From: Verrucomicrobia bacterium UBA2460
Lineage (GTDB): Bacteria; Verrucomicrobiota; Verrucomicrobiia; Methylacidiphilales; Verrucolacustridaceae
Length of the DNA: 11,469 nucleotides
NCBI GenBank assembly: GCA_002342345.1
Contig: DDPU01000031.1
Location: forward strand, 224 to 11,692
Direction: 5' to 3'
Part shown: positions 6,214-11,469 of the stretch, one piece after another
Position numbering within the stretch: position 1 is the stretch's first letter
How the letters are laid out: every line of letters begins with the position of its first letter
Notes under the pieces: model-generated
What the model was told of the DNA's origin: nothing
The model's input: only the letters and a program-made list of their open reading frames with translations
Database searches by the model: none
Made by a program: the position numbers and the translations under genes

Positions 6214-6837
6214 TTAACCTTGGGAAGACCAGATTGTCCCCGGCAGGATTCTTGCACCCTTTGCAATCAAGCTTCCCGGATTGATCACCGCATTGCAGCC
6301 GACCGAGGACTTGTCCCCCACGATGGCTCCGAACTTGCGCAGTCCGGTTTCCACCACACTGCCGGCCACCCGCACCCGGATGGCCTGCCCATCCAGGCGA
6401 TAGTTGGAGAGGATTACCCCCGCCCCAAGATTCACGTCCCTCCCGACCACGGAGTCACCCACGTAACTAAAGTGGGAGACATGGGCGCCGGAAAGCAGGA
6501 TGCAGTTTTTAAACTCGCAACTATTGCCCAAAACACACCCATCCCCGGCAATCACATTCTCGCGGATATAGGCGCCGTGCCGAACCTCGCAGTTCCTCCC
6601 GATCCAGGCGGGACCCCGGATGTACACTCCGGGCTCAACGATCGTGCCCTCCCCAAGATGAACATTCTCCCCGATGACCGGCGAACCGATGATCTTGGCC
6701 TTGGAGCCGTTCTTCAGGTTTTTCTTCAGATAATCATGGATCCTGGGCAGGACCTCCCAGGCATGGATAGCCCCGGCAAACAACTCCTCGTGATTCTGTC
6801 CCCTGAGGTCGAAAAAATCGGCCAGCGCCGTGTTCAC
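6214..6837 (-). CDS. GlmU-C-like left-handed beta-helix acyltransferase (stand-alone)
   Basis: This 207-residue protein begins with a short helical segment, ALADFFDL...HAWEVLPRIHDYL (residues 4-37), of the kind that links a nucleotidyltransferase domain to its helix. Hexapeptide repeats of a left-handed beta-helix follow (about 47-200): IGSPVIGENVHLGEGTIVEPG, then IGRNCEVRHGAYI, then VIAGDGCVLGNSCEFKN. SHFSYVGDSVVGRDVNLGAG (121-140) aligns by eye with the GlmU segment AGHLTYLGDAE..VNIGAG, placing H122 at the GlmU catalytic histidine. The uridylyltransferase domain is absent. Role inferred: acetyl or acyl transfer to a sugar phosphate or sugar nucleotide. The start is GTG at 6835-6837 behind a purine-rich AGGGTGGA. 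A longer open frame to 7110 lies inside hemL and is not family-like. The gene follows hemL by 31 nt. Databases may label such proteins UDP-GlcNAc diphosphorylase or thymidylyltransferase, which the visible domain does not support. Confidence 0.82.
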   Translation of the reverse strand: MNTALADFFDLRGQNHEELFAGAIHAWEVLPRIHDYLKKNLKNGSKAKIIGSPVIGENVHLGEGTIVEPGVYIRGPAWIGRNCEVRHGAYIRENVIAGDGCVLGNSCEFKNCILLSGAHVSHFSYVGDSVVGRDVNLGAGVILSNYRLDGQAIRVRVAGSVVETGLRKFGAIVGDKSSVGCNAVINPGSLIAKGARILPGTIWSSQG

Positions 6838-6840
6838 AGA

Positions 6841-6848
6841 TCCACCCT
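6841..6848 (-). promoter_or_regulatory. Ribosome binding site supporting the GTG start of the beta-helix gene
   Basis: On the minus strand AGGGTGGA ends 3 nt before the GTG at 6835-6837, in the short gap after the hemL stop. It supports the GTG over upstream frame extensions that would overlap hemL by over 200 nt. Confidence 0.4.
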
Positions 6849-6868
6849 GCCCAGAATGGGCCTTTTTC

Positions 6869-8167
6869 TCAAGCCTGCCGAAAAGCCTCCCGTAACGCCT
6901 TCCTGGTGATCTCCAACTCCTTTTCCCCGTGAGCCGCCGAGAGAAAACAGGTTTCAAACTGGGAGGGAGGGAAATACACGCCTTTTTCCAGAAGCCCGTG
7001 AAACAGCCGGGCATATCTCCCGGTATCACATTTTCGGGCCTCCTCAAGTTTTCGGACCGGTTCGCCGCCGGGACGGCAAAATAGGCAGAACATCGAGCCA
7101 ACCCGGACAAAGGGATCCTTCCAACCCGCGGAACCCAGTTCTTCCCGGAACATCTTTTCCAGGGCTGCTCCAGTCCGTTCCAGATCTCGGTAAATATTGC
7201 CCTTCGCCAGCGCCCTTAGTTGCGCCAGGCCTGCCGCCACGGCCATGGGGTTCCCCGATAGGGTGCCGGCCTGATAGACGGGTCCTTCCGGGGCCAAATG
7301 ATCCATCACCTCGGCGCGCCCCCCAAAGGCCCCCACCGGAAGCCCTCCCCCGATCACCTTGCCAAATGCGCTCAAATCAGGCCGGATCGCCAGGATTTGT
7401 TGGGCTCCTCCCGGCGCCAGGCGAAATCCGGTCATCACTTCGTCAAAAATCAGCAGGCTACCGTGTTTGCCTGTCAGATCCCTGAGTTTTTCCAGGAAAC
7501 CCGGAATCGGCAGGATCAGGCCGGCATTGGCCGGGATCGGTTCCACCAGGACCGCGGCAATCTCCGCCCCCCGCCGGGCAAAAAGCCTCTCCGCAGCGCC
7601 GGAATCGTTGAAAGGCAGCACGTGGGTGTCCTCCACTGCCCCGGGGGTGACTCCCGCGCTGTCCGGCCTCCCCAAGGTCAGGGCCCCTGACCCTGCAGCC
7701 ACCAGCAACGCATCGGAATGACCGTGGTAACAACCGGAAAACTTCACGATTCCATTTCTTCCGGTAAATCCCCTGGCCAACCTCAGGCAGGACATCGTCG
7801 CCTCTGTGCCACTGTTGCAAAAACGAACCTTTTTCACGCTCGGAACCATCCGACAAATCAAACGCGAAAGCTCCACCTCCCCTTCATGTGGCGTTCCGAA
7901 ACTGAGCCCTTTTGCCGCAGCCTTCTGCACCGCCCTGGTGACCGCCGGATGGGCGTGCCCCAAGATGGCCGGCCCCCAGCTACCCACAAAATCCACATAA
8001 CTCTTTCCATCGGCATCCCGAAGGTAGGCCCCTTTTGCGGAAACCATAAATACCGGCGTGCCCCCCACCGCCCGAAACGCGCGCACCGGGGAGTGTACGC
8101 CGCCCGGCGTGACTCTTTTCGCCTGCTCAAACAGCTTTCCGGATCTTTTTCCACCACCCAAGGACAT
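6869..8167 (-). CDS. hemL: Glutamate-1-semialdehyde 2,1-aminomutase
   Basis: HemL converts glutamate-1-semialdehyde to 5-aminolevulinate in the C5 route to heme and other tetrapyrroles, in the cytoplasm, using pyridoxal phosphate. The 432-residue length is normal. Family signatures are intact: GGVHSPVRAF (22-31), FCNSGTEATMS (116-126), YHGHSDALLVAAGSGALTLG (147-166), FDEVMTGFR (241-249) with the PLP-ring aspartate, SAFGKVIGGGLPVGAFGG (266-283) with PLP lysine K270, and GTLSGNP (301-307). The C-terminus has GVYFPPSQFE, as expected. The ATG start has AGGA 7 nt upstream (8175-8178). The gene is 60 nt downstream of recG and 31 nt upstream of the beta-helix acyltransferase, so it is probably cotranscribed with both. 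Its presence implies the glutamyl-tRNA reductase route rather than the Shemin pathway. It could be misnamed only if it were a close class III aminotransferase paralogue, which the signatures argue against. Confidence 0.96.
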   Translation of the reverse strand: MSLGGGKRSGKLFEQAKRVTPGGVHSPVRAFRAVGGTPVFMVSAKGAYLRDADGKSYVDFVGSWGPAILGHAHPAVTRAVQKAAAKGLSFGTPHEGEVELSRLICRMVPSVKKVRFCNSGTEATMSCLRLARGFTGRNGIVKFSGCYHGHSDALLVAAGSGALTLGRPDSAGVTPGAVEDTHVLPFNDSGAAERLFARRGAEIAAVLVEPIPANAGLILPIPGFLEKLRDLTGKHGSLLIFDEVMTGFRLAPGGAQQILAIRPDLSAFGKVIGGGLPVGAFGGRAEVMDHLAPEGPVYQAGTLSGNPMAVAAGLAQLRALAKGNIYRDLERTGAALEKMFREELGSAGWKDPFVRVGSMFCLFCRPGGEPVRKLEEARKCDTGRYARLFHGLLEKGVYFPPSQFETCFLSAAHGEKELEITRKALREAFRQA

Positions 8168-8227
8168 CCCCGCATCCTAACCTTTCAACCGCCCAAACGT
8201 AATCGTAAACATAAACGGGAGCCCCTT

Positions 8228-10279
8228 TTAATTCGTCGCCACATCCTCCTTGGCACGCTTCTCGGCCTCCACCAGTCCCTTCCACTGCCTCCAATCACCC
8301 CTTATCAGATTCCCCGCTTCCTGCTGGGCTACTTGCAGCAGGGGCAGATCTTCCGGAAGTCTGGCAAACCGGAAACGGGGAATCCCGCTTTGGTCCTCTC
8401 CCAGGATGTCCCCGGGACCTCGTAAGCGGTAATCCTCCTCGGCAATTTTGAAGCCATCCCGGTTTTGTGCCAGGAATTCCAGCCTCTGCCTGGCGACCGG
8501 CCCTCCCGATCTCTGAATCAGGACACAGTTCCCGCTTCTCCCTCCCCGGCCGATCCGGCCGCGCAGCTGATGCAATTGGGACAATCCCAGCCGGTCCGCA
8601 TGGTCGATCACCATCCAGTTCGCCTCCGGCACATCCACCCCCACCTCGACCACCGTGGTCGCCACGAGCACGGCGATCTCCCCTTTCCGGAATTTTTCCA
8701 AAATCGCGATCTTCTCCCCCTCTTTCTGCCTGCCGTGCAACAAGGCCACCCCCGCCCTGCCGATCACCGTCGACAACTGCTCGTGGGTCCGCTTGACGGA
8801 CGCCTCTTCGGCCGGATCCATCACCTCCTCGCCCAGCCGCGGAACAACCACATAGACCCGATCACCCGCAATCACCCGTTCCCGCAAATGAGCCCAGATC
8901 TTCTCCGTCACTGCTCCGTCCCGGACATGCGTCCTTACCTCGCCCCTCCCGGGCGGCATCTCCCGGAGAAGGGAAACATCAAGATCCCCATGCAACAGCA
9001 AGTCATATGTCCTGGGGATCGGTGTCGCCGTTAGCACCAGCAGGTCAGGACGCTCCCCCTTGGCAAGGAATGCTGCCCTCTGCCTCACCCCGAATCTCTG
9101 TTGCTCGTCGATCACGCAGAGGGAAAGGCGGGATAACCGTGTCTTTTCCGCAAAAAGCGCATGGGTGCCCACGGTGATCCGGGGAAACAGGCCCACCGGA
9201 CCCGGCTTGCTATCCGAGGTCCACGTGACCACCTCCAGCACTCCCCGGGGAAGCAGTTTGCGCAACGAGGCCGCATGCTGTTCCACCAAGAGAGTGGTTG
9301 GAGCCATCAGCGCCACATGAGTGCCGTGCTCCAGTCCGCGCAACAAGGCATGGGCCGCCACCAGTGTTTTGCCCGACCCCACATCCCCCTGAAGAAGGCG
9401 ATGCATCGGCCTTCCGAGCGCCAGATCTCCGTCAATCTCCCCACACGCCCGTGCTTGGTCTGACGTCATCGGCCAAGGAAGCGATTTTCTCCAAGGCTCC
9501 ACCAGATCCCGCGTTTTGCCGGGCCTTTCCACCCGGATGGCCTCACGCGCAGCCCTCCTCACCCTGAGCGTGAACTGCATTCCCAATAACTCCTCATGGG
9601 CCAGGCTTCTTCGCGCAATCTCCACCTCCCGCAAAGAACCCGGGAAATGGAGAGTCTTCCATGCCTGGGACCGGGTGGGGATTCCCGCCAAACCCGGAAA
9701 CACCTCCTCCAAGGTGGGCCAGAATTCCTTCAAATAATGATAAAGAACCGAACGCACGCGCCGCTGGCTTACCCCCTCCGTCAAAGGATAAACGGGAACC
9801 ACGCGGTCTAAATGAATCCCCTCCTCCTTCCCCTCCTCCACCGTCTCCGTTTCCGGATGGGCAAAGACAAAAACGCCCTTTTTTTCCTCCGCCCGGCCAA
9901 AAACCGCCACCCGCTTCCCCTCGGGGAAGGCCCGGGCCATGAAAGGAAGGTTGTAAAAGACCAGCCGGACCAAGCCGCCCATGTTGCCGGCGACTTCCAC
10001 ATCCACTTCCACCATGCACCTGCGCCCCCGCCACCGGTTCAGTTTGGATCTTGTGACCGTTCCCTGGAAATTTACCGGCCCCTCCGGCAATCCTTGCGAG
10101 GGGTGCCACCCTCCCTGCCGGTCTTCATGTCTCCTCGGCAGATAGCCGGCCAATTGCTCCGGGCCGGACAACCCAAGCCTCTCCGCGAGGCTCTCCGCCG
10201 CCTTCCGTATGCGGTTCTGTTCCGGGCTCAACGCCAGTCGACCATCCGCCACCGGGGTGCGTCCGTGTACTCGTCCCAT
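8228..10279 (-). CDS. recG: ATP-dependent DNA helicase RecG
   Basis: RecG is a superfamily 2 helicase that remodels stalled replication forks and branched DNA. The 683-residue protein has the wedge/OB-fold region (about 68-165, with SQRRVRSVLYHYL following) and two helicase lobes. Visible motifs are Walker A GDVGSGKT (298-305), MAPTTLL (325-331), DEQQRFGVRQR (391-401), TATPIPRT (417-424), LHGRQKEGEK (514-523), ATTVVEVGVDVPEA (540-553), QLRGRIGRG (571-579) and the RecG-specific LRGPGDILGEDQSG (619-632). Helicase motif II reads DEQQ where RecG usually has DEQH. The listed ATG at 10277-10279 overlaps recJ by 52 nt. A TTG at 10229-10231 overlapping the recJ TGA, giving a 667-residue protein, is a credible alternative start because the first 16 residues are not family-like. 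It is translationally linked to recJ and probably cotranscribed with hemL. Confidence 0.95.
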   Translation of the reverse strand: MGRVHGRTPVADGRLALSPEQNRIRKAAESLAERLGLSGPEQLAGYLPRRHEDRQGGWHPSQGLPEGPVNFQGTVTRSKLNRWRGRRCMVEVDVEVAGNMGGLVRLVFYNLPFMARAFPEGKRVAVFGRAEEKKGVFVFAHPETETVEEGKEEGIHLDRVVPVYPLTEGVSQRRVRSVLYHYLKEFWPTLEEVFPGLAGIPTRSQAWKTLHFPGSLREVEIARRSLAHEELLGMQFTLRVRRAAREAIRVERPGKTRDLVEPWRKSLPWPMTSDQARACGEIDGDLALGRPMHRLLQGDVGSGKTLVAAHALLRGLEHGTHVALMAPTTLLVEQHAASLRKLLPRGVLEVVTWTSDSKPGPVGLFPRITVGTHALFAEKTRLSRLSLCVIDEQQRFGVRQRAAFLAKGERPDLLVLTATPIPRTYDLLLHGDLDVSLLREMPPGRGEVRTHVRDGAVTEKIWAHLRERVIAGDRVYVVVPRLGEEVMDPAEEASVKRTHEQLSTVIGRAGVALLHGRQKEGEKIAILEKFRKGEIAVLVATTVVEVGVDVPEANWMVIDHADRLGLSQLHQLRGRIGRGGRSGNCVLIQRSGGPVARQRLEFLAQNRDGFKIAEEDYRLRGPGDILGEDQSGIPRFRFARLPEDLPLLQVAQQEAGNLIRGDWRQWKGLVEAEKRAKEDVATN

Positions 10280-11469
10280 TCCCAGGATCCCGCCAAGTCG
10301 AACGTCGGTCGGTCCGGCGGGCGCCGGGCAAAATCAAAACCCACCACCTCAAACTTACGCTCCCCCGCTTGGGCCCGGAATTTCAGGTGGCGTTCCGCAA
10401 AGACTTTCGGCGCACTGACCATGGTCACACCATCCAACTGAAAAACCGGCTCGGGATTCCCTTTCCCGAACGGAGCCAGATCCCCCACTGCCCGCGCCAT
10501 TTCCGGTGTCAGGTGCTCCGGCAGCAGAGACATTTCTATGGAAAGGCTCTTCTCAAAAACCTCCGGCCTCACGCTTTTTTCCAGCCATGCCACCAGGATC
10601 TTTCTGAATTCCGCCACCCGGTCCGCCTCGATCGTGATTCCCGCTGCCCCCTCATGCCCCCCAAATCCCTTGAGGCACGGAGCGCAGGCCCGCAAGGCGT
10701 CCATCAGGGACACTCCGGGCAGGCCACGACCGCTCCCCTTGCCCGCCCCCTCTTCCAGCGCGATGACAAAACTCGGCCTGTGATATTTCCGAACCAGCCT
10801 TGCCGCCACAATCCCGACAACCCCCGGGTGCCAGCGGTCGCTCGCCGCCACCAGCCCCAGTCCATCGGGAGATTCCCCGATCTCGGCCTCCGCCTCCTCC
10901 AAGACCATCGCCTCCAGCTCCTGACGCTTCCGGTTTTGCAAATCCAGTTCCCTGGCCAGTTTGGCTGTTTCTCCCGGATCACGGCTCAGCAGGAGGTTCA
11001 GCCCCGCCGAGGCCTCCCCCACGCGACCCCCAGCGTTGATTCTCGGGCCAAGCTGGAACCCCAGCGTGAAGGTTGTCGGTGTCCTTACTCCGCCCCCGCT
11101 CACCTCCATCAACCTCCGCAACCCCGGATGCACGGTCTGGACCAGTCGCCGCAACCCCTCCCGGACAAAAATGCGGTTATCCTTTTCCAGGGGGACAAGG
11201 TCGGCCACCGTGGCCAATGCGACCAAATCCAGCACCGTGCGCAGGTCGAACTGCCTCCCGCCCTCTGCCTTGAGGTAAGCGTGACACAGCTTGAACACCA
11301 GTCCCGCCGTGCAGAGATGATGATGCGAGGAGCCCAACTGGGGATTCACCAAGGCGTCGCTTTTGGCGGCTTCTCCCACCTGATGATGGTCCACGATGAG
11401 CACATCCATGCCGCCCGCTTTGGCACTGGCCACCTCCGCCCGACTGTTGGTGCCGCAGTCCAGGACGAT
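10228..11469 (-). CDS. recJ: Single-stranded-DNA-specific exonuclease RecJ, 5' end beyond the window
   Basis: RecJ is a 5'-3' single-strand DNA exonuclease of the DHH superfamily, used in recombination and mismatch/base-excision repair. The visible 413 residues start inside the DHH domain: IVLDCGTNSRAE at the window edge (metal-binding Asp), then VLIVDHHQ with the DHH motif, LVALATVADLVPL, FQLGPRINAGGRVGEA, a helical linker, WHPGVVGIVAARL, the DHHA1 region with GSGRG and GFGGHEGAAG, PFGKGNPEPVF, and an OB-fold-like C-terminus ending MVDWR. Compared with the usual length near 570 residues, roughly the first 150 are missing, including the first D-x-D motif. An internal GTG at 11431-11433 is not the start, because the open frame and family sequence continue to the window edge. 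The stop at 10228-10230 overlaps the recG start region. Confidence 0.95.
   Translation of the reverse strand: MVLDCGTNSRAEVASAKAGGMDVLIVDHHQVGEAAKSDALVNPQLGSSHHHLCTAGLVFKLCHAYLKAEGGRQFDLRTVLDLVALATVADLVPLEKDNRIFVREGLRRLVQTVHPGLRRLMEVSGGGVRTPTTFTLGFQLGPRINAGGRVGEASAGLNLLLSRDPGETAKLARELDLQNRKRQELEAMVLEEAEAEIGESPDGLGLVAASDRWHPGVVGIVAARLVRKYHRPSFVIALEEGAGKGSGRGLPGVSLMDALRACAPCLKGFGGHEGAAGITIEADRVAEFRKILVAWLEKSVRPEVFEKSLSIEMSLLPEHLTPEMARAVGDLAPFGKGNPEPVFQLDGVTMVSAPKVFAERHLKFRAQAGERKFEVVGFDFARRPPDRPTFDLAGSWEWDEYTDAPRWRMVDWR

Noticed and set aside
6838..7110. N-terminal extension of the beta-helix acyltransferase to 7110
   Set aside because: The extension lies almost wholly inside hemL in another frame, is Arg/Pro-rich and not family-like. 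GTG at 6835-6837 has a plausible ribosome binding site.
8168..8227. Short T-rich near-repeats (GTTTAT, GTTTACG, ATTACG) between recG and hemL
   Set aside because: The 60-nt gap shows no good promoter spacing and no stable hairpin with a T-run. I see nothing there beyond the AGGA ribosome binding site for hemL.
11431..11433. GTG as the start of recJ
   Set aside because: The frame stays open to the window edge and encodes the conserved IVLDCG metal-site segment upstream of it, so the gene is partial and not short.

Overview
This is a dense, GC-rich bacterial chromosomal segment. Eight genes are visible; two of them run off the window edges. There is no gap longer than about 80 bases and no sign of insertion sequences, tRNA, rRNA or CRISPR. 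The gene content (C5-pathway hemL, recG, recJ, GT4 glycosyltransferases, a PHP-glycosyltransferase fusion, a Pro-rich hypothetical protein with a KKETMRL segment) reminds me of Verrucomicrobiota or a related PVC lineage. That placement is impression-level and no marker gene here proves it.

Right part (6214-11469, all minus strand): a leftward operon-like run, recJ (5' end beyond the window) -> recG -> hemL -> a stand-alone left-handed beta-helix acyltransferase related to the C-terminal domain of GlmU. recG overlaps recJ; the later junctions are 60 and 31 nt. These are mostly housekeeping genes: DNA repair, tetrapyrrole synthesis and sugar-nucleotide or cell-wall chemistry.

Middle (5424-6137, plus strand): a single exported CE4 polysaccharide deacetylase with a twin-arginine-like signal. 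It is convergent with the acyltransferase gene and divergent from the glycosyltransferase cluster. A small inverted repeat lies in the convergent gap.

Left part (407-5376, minus strand): a tightly overlapping three-gene unit. It encodes a GT4 glycosyltransferase, a GNAT-DUF2334 fusion (acetyltransferase-like plus polysaccharide-deacetylase-like) and a 796-residue PHP-GT4 fusion with a roughly 195-residue middle segment I cannot assign. Stop and start codons overlap by 17 and 14 nt, implying translational coupling. With the divergent CE4 gene this looks like a cell-envelope glycolipid or polysaccharide assembly and modification locus. It is the most interesting part of the window. Its product cannot be read from sequence alone.

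Left edge (1-350, minus strand): the N-terminal 116 residues of a very proline-rich protein of unknown function. Its start codon lies just downstream of a promoter-like pair of hexamers, so its mRNA may be leaderless.
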